Origin: Clostridiaceae bacterium
GTDB lineage: Bacteria; Bacillota; Clostridia; Oscillospirales; Acutalibacteraceae
Assembly: GCA_016287385.1 (NCBI GenBank)
Contig: JAEEWM010000002.1
Coordinates: forward strand, 124,001-188,000
Direction of reading: 5' to 3'
Length of the DNA stretch: 64,000 nt
Numbering within the stretch: the stretch's first letter is position 1; each line of letters starts with the position of its first letter. Below are positions 30,374-40,070 of this stretch, piece after piece. The position numbers and the translations under genes are program-made. Under the pieces are notes generated by a model. That model was given only the letters and a program-made list of their open reading frames with translations, searched no databases and was not told the origin of the DNA.

Positions 30374-32203
30374 ATGAGCGAAGAAAACGCGGCGCGGCTT
30401 AAAAGACTTAAAACCAAAGCGAACAAGCTGCCGAAAACGCCCGGCGTGTATATAATGAAGAACCGCGCCGGCGACATTATATATATAGGTAAGGCGAAAG
30501 CGCTTAAAAACCGGGTCACTCAATACTTCGGAAGCGGTAATCAGCACCCCGAAAAAGTGCGCAGGATGGTTGAAAACGTACAGGATTTCGATTTCGTGCT
30601 CTGCGACAGTGAGTTTGAAGCGCTGATTCTCGAAAACTCGCTTATCAAACAGCACCAGCCGAAATATAACATACTTCTTAAAGACGACAAGGGCTATCAC
30701 TATATTAAAATAACCGCGGATAAATGGCGGCGGATTACGGCAAGCAAGGATACCGCCGATAAGAAGGCGCAGTATATAGGACCGTATTATTCGGGCTATG
30801 TTGTAAAGGATACCGTCGACGAGGCGATAAAGGTGTTCAGACTTCCCGACTGCAACCGTTCCTTCGACAAGCCCTCAAAGCCGTGCCTTAATTTCCATAT
30901 AGGCAGGTGCGACGCGCCCTGCCGCGGGAAAATGTCGCTTGAAGATTATAACGAATCGGTGAACGCCGCGATAGCGTTTATTAAGAACGGACCGGGCGAA
31001 GATACCGTCGAAGCAATGGTAAAACGTATGGAGGAGGCGGCGGAAAACCTCAATTTCGAGTACGCGGCAAAGCTTCGCGACAGGATAAACGCCATAAAAA
31101 AACTTTCCGAAAAGCAAAAGGTGGTCATGTGCACCTATCGCTCGCAGGACGTGTTCGCAAGCGTTTCGGGAAACGGCACGGTTTGCGTGGGCGTGCTTAT
31201 TTTCAGAAACAGCCGCCTTACCGATAAAAAGGTCTTTTTTATAGACGGAGATTACAAAAAAGACGAGCTTTACGGCGAATTTTTACGCCGCTATTACGAC
31301 GGGCAAAGCGATATACCGGGGCGCATACTTCTTGACTGCGAGATAAGCGAAAACGAATTGCTCAGTCAGTGGCTTTCGTCGCTTTCCGGGCGTAAGACAG
31401 AGATTTTATGCGCGTACAGAGGCGAGCCGAAAACGCTCGTGGAAATGTGTGCTAAAAACGCCGCCGAAAATTTAGCTCAGCGCCTCAACCGCACCGCGGG
31501 GCAGACTGCCGCCGTGGCGGCGCTGAAAGAGGCGCTCGCGCTTCCGCGCGACCCCGAAATAATCGAGGCGTACGACATATCCAACACGGGCGGCGACCAG
31601 AACGTCGCCGGTATGGTGGTTTTCAGGGGAGGAAAACCTTACAGAAAGCATTATAAGCTTTTCAAAATTAAAGGCTTTTCGGGGCAGGATGATTACCGCT
31701 CCATGGCGGAGGTGCTCGACCGCAGGTTTGCCGAGCATCAAAAGGGCGCGGACGAGGGCTTTGCTGCGCTTCCGGACCTGATTTTACTTGACGGCGCCGC
31801 CGGTCAGATATCGGCGGTTTTGCCGGTTATGAGTAAATATAATCTTAATATACCCGTTTTCGGTATGGTTAAGGACGGCAGGCACCGCACCCGCGCCATA
31901 GCGACAACGGGCGACGATATCGAAATAAAGGGCAACCGCGCGCTGTTTACCTTTATAACCTCGGTGCAGGACGAGGTGCACCGCTTTGCCGTATCCTACC
32001 ACCGCAAAAAGCGAAGCGGAAAAATGCTCGGCAGTACGCTGCTTTCGTGTGAGGGTGTGGGCGAGAAAACCGCCGCGGCGCTTATGCGGCATTTCAAAAC
32101 GGTTGCCGCGATCAAGAAAGCAAGCGTAGAGGAACTGTGCTCGGTAAAAGGCGTCAGCGCCAAAGCGGCAAGGAGTATACGCGGGTATTTTGACGGGAAA
32201 TAA
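30374..32203 (+). CDS. uvrC: Excinuclease ABC subunit C
   Basis: LPKTPGVYIMKNRAGDIIYIGKAKALKNRVTQYF; C-terminal HhH. Confidence 0.98.
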   Translation: MSEENAARLKRLKTKANKLPKTPGVYIMKNRAGDIIYIGKAKALKNRVTQYFGSGNQHPEKVRRMVENVQDFDFVLCDSEFEALILENSLIKQHQPKYNILLKDDKGYHYIKITADKWRRITASKDTADKKAQYIGPYYSGYVVKDTVDEAIKVFRLPDCNRSFDKPSKPCLNFHIGRCDAPCRGKMSLEDYNESVNAAIAFIKNGPGEDTVEAMVKRMEEAAENLNFEYAAKLRDRINAIKKLSEKQKVVMCTYRSQDVFASVSGNGTVCVGVLIFRNSRLTDKKVFFIDGDYKKDELYGEFLRRYYDGQSDIPGRILLDCEISENELLSQWLSSLSGRKTEILCAYRGEPKTLVEMCAKNAAENLAQRLNRTAGQTAAVAALKEALALPRDPEIIEAYDISNTGGDQNVAGMVVFRGGKPYRKHYKLFKIKGFSGQDDYRSMAEVLDRRFAEHQKGADEGFAALPDLILLDGAAGQISAVLPVMSKYNLNIPVFGMVKDGRHRTRAIATTGDDIEIKGNRALFTFITSVQDEVHRFAVSYHRKKRSGKMLGSTLLSCEGVGEKTAAALMRHFKTVAAIKKASVEELCSVKGVSAKAARSIRGYFDGK

Positions 32204-32259
32204 GTATTGCAAAAAGAACTGTTTACTGTTAGAATAAAACTTGAAAGGTGCGTGATTTT

Positions 32260-32859
32260 ATGTCCGCTTATCAGCTTAAAGGCGCAGAGAAGGGCGATAC
32301 CGTCGCCGTAATGCATACCAATATGGGCGATATTAAAATAAAACTGTTTACCGAAAAGGTGCCGAAAGCAACCGAAAATTTCATAACCCACTCGAAAAAC
32401 GGCTACTATAACGGAATAGTTTTTCACAGAGTTATAAAGGATTTCATGATACAGGGCGGCGACCCTACCGCCACCGGTATGGGCGGCGAGTCCATTTGGG
32501 GCGAGAGCTTTGAAGACGAGTTTGACGAGGAACTTCACAACCTGCGCGGCGCGCTTTGCATGGCGAACGCGGGACCGGGGACTAACGGCAGTCAGTTTTT
32601 TATCGTTCAGGCGTCGGAAGTGCCGGCGAATATGCTTTCACAGATGAAAGGACTTAAAGACCGCGGCTTTCCCGAGGAGATAACCGAGGCTTACGGGCGG
32701 CTCGGCGGCACGCCGTGGCTTGATTTCCGCCATACCGTTTTCGGTCAGGTTACAGAGGGTATGGATACCGTTGATAGAATTGCCGCCACCCCGGTAGGCG
32801 CAAACGATAAGCCGATAAACGACGTGGTTATCGAGTCGATAGAAATAACCGAGCTTTAA
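32260..32859 (+). CDS. Peptidyl-prolyl cis-trans isomerase (cyclophilin type)
   Basis: [47 protein letters not shown]. Confidence 0.97.
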   Translation: MSAYQLKGAEKGDTVAVMHTNMGDIKIKLFTEKVPKATENFITHSKNGYYNGIVFHRVIKDFMIQGGDPTATGMGGESIWGESFEDEFDEELHNLRGALCMANAGPGTNGSQFFIVQASEVPANMLSQMKGLKDRGFPEEITEAYGRLGGTPWLDFRHTVFGQVTEGMDTVDRIAATPVGANDKPINDVVIESIEITEL

Positions 32860-32870
32860 GGAGAAACGCT

Positions 32871-33752
32871 ATGAAAGGTATTATTCTCGCAGGCGGAAGC
32901 GGAACGCGGCTTTATCCTCTTACCATGGTAACGTCGAAACAGCTTTTGCCGGTGTACGATAAGCCGATGATTTATTATCCGATGTCGGTGCTTATGCGCG
33001 CCGGTATCAGAGATATACTTATTATTTCGACCCCGGTTGATCTTCCGAATTTCGAGCGCCTCCTCGGCGACGGGTCAATGTACGGAATAAATCTTTCTTA
33101 TGCCGTTCAGCCCTCGCCTGACGGTCTCGCTCAGGCGTTTCTCATCGGTGAGGAGTTTATAGCCGGCGACAGCTGCGCCATGGTGCTCGGCGATAATATT
33201 TTTTACGGGAGCGGACTTAAAGCCCATTTGCGTGAGGCGGCGGCAAAGGAGCACGGCGCCACGATTTTCGGCTATTACGTCGAAGACCCCGAGCGTTTCG
33301 GTATAGTTGAGTTCGATAAGGAAGGCAAAGCGATATCCATAGAAGAAAAGCCGAAGAATCCGAAGTCAAACTACTGCGTTACGGGACTCTATTTTTACGA
33401 TAACCGTGTAGTCGATTTTGCAAAACGGATTAAGCCGTCGAAGCGCGGCGAGCTCGAAATAACCGACCTTAACCGTATGTATCTTGAAGACGGAACGCTT
33501 AACGTGATAACCCTCGGTCACGGCTACGCGTGGCTCGATACGGGAACAATGGATTCGCTCAGCGAGGCAAGCGAGTTTGTAAAGGTGGTCGAGAAGCGGC
33601 AGGGCATACAGATTTCCGCGATAGAGGAGATAGCGTATCTTAACGGCTGGATAAGCAAAGAACGGCTTATCGAGTCGGCGGAAAGATACGGCAAATCTCC
33701 CTACGGCGAACACCTGAAAAAAGTTGCCGAAGGCAAGTTTATTTACAAATAA
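32871..33752 (+). CDS. rfbA: Glucose-1-phosphate thymidylyltransferase
   Basis: [37 protein letters not shown]. Confidence 0.97.
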   Translation: MKGIILAGGSGTRLYPLTMVTSKQLLPVYDKPMIYYPMSVLMRAGIRDILIISTPVDLPNFERLLGDGSMYGINLSYAVQPSPDGLAQAFLIGEEFIAGDSCAMVLGDNIFYGSGLKAHLREAAAKEHGATIFGYYVEDPERFGIVEFDKEGKAISIEEKPKNPKSNYCVTGLYFYDNRVVDFAKRIKPSKRGELEITDLNRMYLEDGTLNVITLGHGYAWLDTGTMDSLSEASEFVKVVEKRQGIQISAIEEIAYLNGWISKERLIESAERYGKSPYGEHLKKVAEGKFIYK

Positions 33753-33768
33753 CATATAAAAAACAATT

Positions 33769-33802
33769 CCGCCGGACAGAGTAAAAATCCGGCGGTTTTT
33801 TT
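33769..33802 (+). terminator. Terminator after rfbA
   Basis: CCGCCGGA .. TCCGGCGG TTTTTTT. Confidence 0.88.
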
Positions 33803-33919
33803 GTAGAATTTCAGCGGTGTATTTTGGCTAAAACAGAGAAAAATATGTTCGGTTTTTATTAACATAATTCTTTATTCATTTTATTTCTGCATAAAAAACT
33901 GTTATACTTTTTAACCGAC

Positions 33920-33997
33920 TTATCCACCGTAAAATGCGCGAAAAACGGCGAAAAAGGTCGTTATCCACCTTCAAAATGTTAATTACACGGTGGATAA
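33920..33997. promoter_or_regulatory. Cluster of three TTATCCACC (DnaA-box-like) motifs, two forward and one inverted
   Basis: TTATCCACC at 33920-33928 and 33961-33969; GGTGGATAA at 33989-33997; first and last form an 11-bp inverted repeat TTATCCACCGT/ACGGTGGATAA. Confidence 0.55.
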
Positions 33998-34061
33998 AGT
34001 TGATAACTTTAACGGTTATTTTAGTTTACATAATCAAAAATAATGCAAAAAAAGCGGGTAA

Positions 34062-34379
34062 TTAAAAAAGTATGTAAATAAGCGCCAGAAGAAGCAGCTT
34101 ATCCGAACCCTCCGCGGTCAGTATCAGCAAAAGCCCGAGGATGAGCGCCATATCCGGGTCGAGTCCGAAATTGCGCAAAAAGGGGATCCCCGGCGATGGC
34201 GTTAGCGGTGCTTTGCCTGTCGGTGCTTTGCCTGTCGGCGCTTTGCTTCCGGCGGATATTGTTTCGTTCTCTTTTACGCACCCGTCGTTCGGGTATCTGG
34301 AGCGTGAGCTCATACGGCGCATCTGCTCTACGGCGCGCCGCGTTTCCTCCGCTGTGACCGTGTTTTTTGCGCCTGCCAT
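34062..34379 (-). CDS. Hypothetical small protein with hydrophobic C-terminus
   Basis: MAGAKNTVTAEETRR start assumed; C-term DMALILGLLLILTAEGSDKLLLLALIYILF; internal GKAPT repeats. Confidence 0.7.
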   Translation of the reverse strand: MAGAKNTVTAEETRRAVEQMRRMSSRSRYPNDGCVKENETISAGSKAPTGKAPTGKAPLTPSPGIPFLRNFGLDPDMALILGLLLILTAEGSDKLLLLALIYILF

Positions 34380-34383
34380 AATA

Positions 34384-34738
34384 TCACCCGAAATCAAGTA
34401 TTCCCGCCTCTTTCAGCAGCGGCAGGGCGTCAATCAGTTTTAAGAGTTTAAGCGCGGAATCAACCTTCTCCCTGCGCCGTTCGCTCAAGTGCGGTTTAAG
34501 CGCAAGGAGCAGATTCGCGCGGTTGTCGTTCCGCCTGCTTCCGATATGTCCGAGTATTCCCGTAATGCGGTTGAAATCTTCTTTTGTAAACGGCGATTCG
34601 TTTCCGGCTTCGCCGCTTGCGGAGCTTTCGTCCCGGTCATCACCGTCGCCTAAAAGACTTTCAGCCATCATCCGCACTTTTTCCATGCTTTCGGGGTCGG
34701 AAAGTATCTCTTCAAGCTTGCGGTTGAGGTCATCCATT
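34384..34738 (-). CDS. Hypothetical protein, part of 3-gene cluster
   Basis: MDDLNRKLEEILSDPESMEKVRMMAESLLG start preferred over the 34848 ORF start. Confidence 0.75.
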
Positions 34739-34987
34739 GTCTTTCCCGCCCGTAATTTTTTTGAGTATTTCCTTTGCCTGCGCGGATGATAATATCTTCC
34801 GCGCCGTCTCTTTATCACTGAGCGCCGCGTCAAGCTTACGGCGGTCATCGGCGTTTAGCGTGCCTATAAGTGCCGAAAGGTCGCCGTTCTTTGCCGAATC
34901 AACGGTGTTTTTATTGATTTTTTTGCCGGAAGCGGTTACAATGGCTTTTAACAGCAATCGTTTATCTATGTTCATTTTTTCGTTCAT
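34730..34987 (-). CDS. Hypothetical protein, first gene of 3-gene cluster
   Basis: ORF on same strand overlapping the next gene; charged helical protein. Confidence 0.7.
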   Translation of the reverse strand: MNEKMNIDKRLLLKAIVTASGKKINKNTVDSAKNGDLSALIGTLNADDRRKLDAALSDKETARKILSSAQAKEILKKITGGKDNG

Positions 34988-35047
34988 GGCGCTGCCTCCG
35001 AAAAGTGTTGTTTGCTATATTATATGTATGAAAAGGAACTGGTGTTT

Positions 35048-35521
35048 ATGAGACTGGCGGTAATTTCCGATACACACGGGCGCACCGAGCTTATAAGTCG
35101 CGTTTTACTGCGCGAAAGCGAGGCAAAGGAAGTGTTTTTCCTCGGTGACGTTGTAAGCGATATCGAAAAAATAATACCGGAGTTTCCCGATAGGATTTTC
35201 CGTATAGTTCACGGCAACTGCGATTATTTTTCAAACTATCCGCTTTTTGATATAGTTGAGTACCCTTTCGCCACGGTCTATTTCACGCACGGGCACCGGT
35301 ACGGAGTGAAATACGGCACCGAGGGGCTGCTGCACTCGGCAAAGGGAGCCGGTGCGAATATTGCGCTTTACGGACATACTCATATTGCGTCGGTAGGGTA
35401 TAAGGACGGCGTTTTTCTTGTGAACGGCGGTTCGCTCGCGCTTCCGCGGGACGGAAAACCGAGCTACGCCGTGATAGACGTAACGGATAAAGGAATTTTG
35501 CCGACGGTCAAGTATCTGTAA
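35048..35521 (+). CDS. YfcE/MJ0936-family metallophosphoesterase
   Basis: MRLAVISDTHGRTE; FLGDVVSD; VHGNCD; YGHTHIA. Confidence 0.95.
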   Translation: MRLAVISDTHGRTELISRVLLRESEAKEVFFLGDVVSDIEKIIPEFPDRIFRIVHGNCDYFSNYPLFDIVEYPFATVYFTHGHRYGVKYGTEGLLHSAKGAGANIALYGHTHIASVGYKDGVFLVNGGSLALPRDGKPSYAVIDVTDKGILPTVKYL

Positions 35522-35593
35522 AAGCAGGGCGCTGTTGACGCCCGTTTTATCGCGCTTTTTCGGTGAGTCTACTGTGAGTAGAATAAAAAAATA

Positions 35594-35634
35594 CGGCTCT
35601 ATCCGGCAAAAACTTACCGGTAGAGCCGCTTTTG
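35594..35634 (+). terminator. Hairpin terminator
   Basis: CGGCTCTA..TAGAGCCG followed by CTTTTGTTT. Confidence 0.7.
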
Positions 35635-35723
35635 TTTCGGTAGGGTGACTGCGGCATTGAAAAAGTATAAAATAATGCCGTCAGATAACTGCGCCGCGAG
35701 CGCAAACACAGCGGGGTGTTTTA

Positions 35724-36623
35724 ATGAAAAACAGTTTTTTACTTTCCTGTGAATCAACGGTTGATTTACCGTTCTCCTATATTTCGGAGCGAAACATCGA
35801 GGTGCTTTTCTATACATATTCCGTAGACGGCGAGGAGTACGACGACGATATGGGCCGCGACCCCGGAGCGCTTGACCACTTTTACGGTCTGCTCAGTGAC
35901 GGCAAATTCCCGGCGACTTCCCAAATAAACGTTTACAAATATACAAATTATTTTGAATCTCTCTTGAACCTTTACAGCGGCGATATACTTCACATTGCGA
36001 TGGGGTCGGGTATGTCGCCCTCTGTAAACAACGCAGTTGAGGCGGCAAAGTCGCTTAAAGCGAAATATCCCGACAGAACGGTAAAGGTAATAGATTCGCT
36101 TTGCTCGTGCGGCGGATACGGCATACTTGTCGATATCGCCGCGGATATGCGCGACGAGGGCGTATCTTTTGAGGATGTCGCAGACTGGCTCGAATCAAAT
36201 AAGGCGTGTATTCATCACCAGTTTTTCTCAACAGACCTTAAATACTTCAAGCGAAGCGGTCGTGTTTCCGGCGCCGCCGCAACAGTCGCTACGATACTCG
36301 GAATCTGTCCGATAATGCACCTTAATTCGGAAGGACGCATTATCGCTTACGGCAAAGTCCGCGGCAGAAAAAAGGCGATAAAGACGACCGTTGAAACAAT
36401 GCTCAAAGATACGGTCGAGGGCGGCGATTACGCCGGAAAGTGCGTAATATGTCACTCAAACTGCATCGACGCGGCAAACGAAACCGCGGAGCTCGTAAAA
36501 CAGACTTTTCCGAAGCTTCCCGAAGTCAGAATTTCAAACATAGGAACGATTATCGCTTCGCACGCGGGTCCCGGCACGGTGGCGCTGTTTTTTGTGGGCA
36601 AACCGCGCGTAGGGCTTGACTGA
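35724..36623 (+). CDS. DegV family (fatty-acid-binding) protein
   Basis: SCESTVDLP; MGSGMSPSVNNAVEAA; C-terminal HAGPGTVALFFVG. Confidence 0.95.
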   Translation: MKNSFLLSCESTVDLPFSYISERNIEVLFYTYSVDGEEYDDDMGRDPGALDHFYGLLSDGKFPATSQINVYKYTNYFESLLNLYSGDILHIAMGSGMSPSVNNAVEAAKSLKAKYPDRTVKVIDSLCSCGGYGILVDIAADMRDEGVSFEDVADWLESNKACIHHQFFSTDLKYFKRSGRVSGAAATVATILGICPIMHLNSEGRIIAYGKVRGRKKAIKTTVETMLKDTVEGGDYAGKCVICHSNCIDAANETAELVKQTFPKLPEVRISNIGTIIASHAGPGTVALFFVGKPRVGLD

Positions 36624-36650
36624 CCGTTCTGTAAACTGAGTAAAAAACGG

Positions 36651-36684
36651 CCGCGCTTTCATTTTTTGAAGGCGCGGATTTTTT
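36651..36684 (+). terminator. Terminator after degV-like gene
   Basis: CCGCGCTTTC .. GAAGGCGCGG ATTTTTT. Confidence 0.8.
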
Positions 36685-36836
36685 ACGCCTTCAAAGCCGG
36701 ATGCCGTACGGAGCGCCACGCCGCCGATGCGGACTAAATGACAATATATTTGACTTTTTTATAAAAATGCGGTATCATAATCGGTGACGCCGGCTATTAA
36801 ATTATGCCAAACAATGAATTTTGGGGAGATTTACCG

Positions 36837-38246
36837 ATGGAAATAAAGAGATTCGGCCATACCACCAAGGCGGCGGTACTGTTCACCGTTTCCCTGTTTG
36901 CTGTCAACGTGATTATAGGCGCGGTTGTGGTTATACAGTCACGCGCATCCGTGAAATCGCTCATTAACGATTCAATGCTCGGTATTGCAAAAACCGCGGG
37001 CGCTATGCTTGACGGTGACGAGCTTGCCGCCCTTACCGCCGAGGATGAAGGCGGGGAGAAGCAGGAGGCGGTTGAGGATAAACTGCGGGTGTTTGCCGAA
37101 AACTTTGATTTTAAGTATATTTACGCCGTTCGACCGAGTGAAGGCGGCAAGTTTATTTTCATAGCCGATGCGGACGAGAAAGACCCCGCGCCTTACGGCA
37201 AAGAGGTCGTATATTCGCCGGCGCTCGGCTCAGCCGGAAACGGCAAGGCGGATGTCGATAAATTCCCCGTAAGCGACGAATGGGGCAAATACTATACCGC
37301 TTACTGTCCGGTCAAGACGTCCGACGGCAGGATCGGCGGTATCGTAGGTGTTGATTTCGACGCCGAGTGGTACGAAAAGCAGATGACCAAAAATGCGGCG
37401 TACATTATTTTCATAAGCGTATTTTCGCTTGCCGTAGGCGGCGTGATGGTGCTTCTGGTTACTGTCAGACTTAAAAATAAATTTGACCGTCTTAACGAGG
37501 AAACCATGTCCATCGCTTCTGATATAGGCGCACTGCTTGACGAAATACACGGAGAATCCGATTTTCCGCAGATATCCGGAGAATCAACGGCGCTTTCGGC
37601 GGCTGAGGTCGAGCTTTCGGATAAAATCAAAAATGAGAGCAGCGGTATAGAAAAGCTTTCGTTAGAGGTTGAAGAAATAAAAATCAATCTGAGGCAGTAT
37701 ATCAACTATGTCCATGTAAAAGCTTATACCGACGGTATGACCGGCGTGGGAAATAAAACCGCCTACCTTGAGCTTGTACATAATCTCGATAACCGTATAG
37801 TGAAAAACGACGTTCGATTCTCGATAGCGGTATTTGATATAGACGCGTTGAAGTGCGCGAACGACGAATACGGTCATGAAGAGGGCGACCGCATGATAAC
37901 CGGCACCGCAAACTGCCTTAAACGGGTATTCGGTAAAAAGAATGTGTTCCGTATAGGCGGCGACGAGTTTATCGCCGTGCTTGAGGATTTCTTTGAAAAC
38001 GATATGGAAACGGCGTTTGTACGGCTTGACAATGAAATCGTGCGCGAAAACAAATCCATGCCCGAAGAGGCGAAAGTCAGGGTTTCCTTCTCAAAGGGAG
38101 CGGCGACGTTCGAGCCGGGCAGGGATAAGGCGTTCAAGGAGGTTTTCCGCCGCGCGGATAAAGCGATGTACATCAATAAGGACAATTACTACAAAAAGCA
38201 TCCTAACCCGCGTGCAAACGGCGAAACGGAGTTTGACGCTTTATGA
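36837..38246 (+). CDS. Membrane-bound GGDEF-domain diguanylate cyclase
   Basis: Two TM segments flanking a periplasmic sensor; YTDGMTGVGNKTAYLE; FRIGGDEFIAVLED. Confidence 0.95.
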   Translation: MEIKRFGHTTKAAVLFTVSLFAVNVIIGAVVVIQSRASVKSLINDSMLGIAKTAGAMLDGDELAALTAEDEGGEKQEAVEDKLRVFAENFDFKYIYAVRPSEGGKFIFIADADEKDPAPYGKEVVYSPALGSAGNGKADVDKFPVSDEWGKYYTAYCPVKTSDGRIGGIVGVDFDAEWYEKQMTKNAAYIIFISVFSLAVGGVMVLLVTVRLKNKFDRLNEETMSIASDIGALLDEIHGESDFPQISGESTALSAAEVELSDKIKNESSGIEKLSLEVEEIKINLRQYINYVHVKAYTDGMTGVGNKTAYLELVHNLDNRIVKNDVRFSIAVFDIDALKCANDEYGHEEGDRMITGTANCLKRVFGKKNVFRIGGDEFIAVLEDFFENDMETAFVRLDNEIVRENKSMPEEAKVRVSFSKGAATFEPGRDKAFKEVFRRADKAMYINKDNYYKKHPNPRANGETEFDAL

Positions 38247-38827
38247 AGACAGTCGCAGTTTTGCCGGATGGCTATACAGAGTATTATTCTGTTGATTTGC
38301 AAAAAGATAAAAGGACGGCGGTTTTCGTTAACCTGTTCGCCGCTGTTATAGCCATAATAATGGCGTTTTCCATGTGTTTTTATATACCGTTTGCAACGTT
38401 GTTCAGCATGGAAAGCGGATTGGGTGCGTATATTGTGCGCCTGCTGTCGCTCATTGTACTTACCGTTCTTTACCTTGTGCTTCACGAGGCGGTGCACGGC
38501 GTTTCTATGAAGCTTTGCGGCACAGAGAAGGTCAAATACGGTTTTACCGGGCTTTACGCGTTTGCCGGAAGCGATGATTATTACGGCAAAAAAGCATATA
38601 TTTTTATTGCCATGGCGCCGGTGGTATTCTGGGGCGCGGTGCTCGCCGCGATAAACGTCTTTGTTCCCGAAGAATGGTTTTGGGTGATTTACTTCATTCA
38701 GATAATCAATGTTTCCGGCGCGGCAGGCGATATCTTTGTGACAGTGAAATTTTCCCGTTTCCCGAAAGATATACTGATAAAAGATTCGGGAGTCGGGATG
38801 ACGGTTTATTCAAAAGAAAACGGTTAA
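38243..38827 (+). CDS. DUF3267-like putative membrane zinc peptidase
   Basis: LVLHEAVHGVSMKLCG (HExxH-like), multiple TM segments. Confidence 0.8.
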   Translation: MKTVAVLPDGYTEYYSVDLQKDKRTAVFVNLFAAVIAIIMAFSMCFYIPFATLFSMESGLGAYIVRLLSLIVLTVLYLVLHEAVHGVSMKLCGTEKVKYGFTGLYAFAGSDDYYGKKAYIFIAMAPVVFWGAVLAAINVFVPEEWFWVIYFIQIINVSGAAGDIFVTVKFSRFPKDILIKDSGVGMTVYSKENG

Positions 38828-38841
38828 TAACCGAAAAGGAT

Positions 38842-38885
38842 AAAAAATACCGGCTGAAACAGGCAAGTATCCTTGTTTCAGCCGG
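38842..38885 (-). terminator. Terminator of L,D-transpeptidase gene
   Basis: CCGGCTGAAACA .. TGTTTCAGCCGG; minus-strand TATTTTTTA. Confidence 0.75.
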
Positions 38886-38898
38886 CTGTTATATGCCT

Positions 38899-39915
38899 TT
38901 AATTCTCTGCTTTTTTCCACGGGTTGTTCGGGTCCGGGTCTGTGGGGTCCCAGCCGCGGCGCGAATCGTTTACGTCGATTCTTATCGGCGCCGGCGCGGG
39001 GAGCGGTTCGGGGTCCGCGCTGTCGTAAATCGTGACGGTCGTGCCCGCCGGGCAGTTGTCGTATATCCATTTCGCGTCGGCAACGCAAAGTCTTACGCAG
39101 CCGGCGGAAGCGGGCTGACCGAGCTTGTTGTACTCCTCACATTCAAGGGCGCCGCAGTTCTGCGAAAAATACGGTACGGAGTGGAAAAGATAAGGTCCGT
39201 ATATCCGCGTTGAATACTGACCGTAAACGCTGCCTTTAAGCCAGCCCCACCTGAACTTGTCCGAAGTTTTCCAGGTGCCTGTCGGTGTTTTGCCGTCGGT
39301 ACCCACAGAGCAGGTCATCGACTTGAACGGTACGGTGTATTCGCCGTTTTCGTCAGCTTTGTATACGGTAACTATATTTTGAGCGCGGTTGACTTTTATA
39401 TAATACGGCGCAGTGTTTGCCGCCGTGGGCTGCACCGGATTCTCCGCCGGTTTTTCCGCCGCGATATATTTTGCGTAGCAATAGCCCTCTTTGCCGTTGT
39501 AAAGTACCTTGTACCAGTTCTCCGGGCCTTTTTCGATAACCGATACCTCGCCGCCTCTTTTGATTTCGCCGAGCACATTTTTTTCATCCTTTGTATCCGG
39601 CGCGCTTCTTACATTAAGGTCAATGGTGGTATACATGGTTACGGTTTCAATTTGCGGCTTCTCTTCCTCAACGGGCGCTTCCGCCTTCTGCTCCTGCTCC
39701 GGTTTGCTTACCGTTTCGGATAAAGCCGGTTTTGACGAAACGTTTTCATCGACGGTTTTCGCCGCTTTTTTACCGATATTTATCTTGTCGCCGAAGAGTA
39801 TAACGGCGATAATAAGCAAAACCGAAATGCCTATGCAGACTGCTGCGATTTTAATCGGAGTACGCAGCTGCGGTATTTTTAAGTCTGCGTTTTTGGAATG
39901 GCGGCCGTGTCCCAT
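38899..39915 (-). CDS. L,D-transpeptidase (YkuD) with SH3 domain
   Basis: TM; SH3b-like DLNVRSAPDT..; ILFHSVPY...SAGCVRLCVADAKWIYD. Confidence 0.95.
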   Translation of the reverse strand: MGHGRHSKNADLKIPQLRTPIKIAAVCIGISVLLIIAVILFGDKINIGKKAAKTVDENVSSKPALSETVSKPEQEQKAEAPVEEEKPQIETVTMYTTIDLNVRSAPDTKDEKNVLGEIKRGGEVSVIEKGPENWYKVLYNGKEGYCYAKYIAAEKPAENPVQPTAANTAPYYIKVNRAQNIVTVYKADENGEYTVPFKSMTCSVGTDGKTPTGTWKTSDKFRWGWLKGSVYGQYSTRIYGPYLFHSVPYFSQNCGALECEEYNKLGQPASAGCVRLCVADAKWIYDNCPAGTTVTIYDSADPEPLPAPAPIRIDVNDSRRGWDPTDPDPNNPWKKAEN

Positions 39916-40070
39916 AATTTCACTCTCCAGAATATTCGTTCATTTTTTAACAGTTTCATTTTAACATTACGTCATCAGGTTGTCAAGCACGGCAAAATCC
40001 GCCTACTTTTAACTTTACAAACCGGAATACGGAATATATAATATAAGGCGAAAGTCAAGAGGTGTTTTTT

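Noticed and set aside
33840-34061. Chromosomal oriC
   Set aside because: No dnaA, dnaN, rpmH or recF nearby and boxes deviate from the consensus at the last base; only reported as a DnaA-like cluster.
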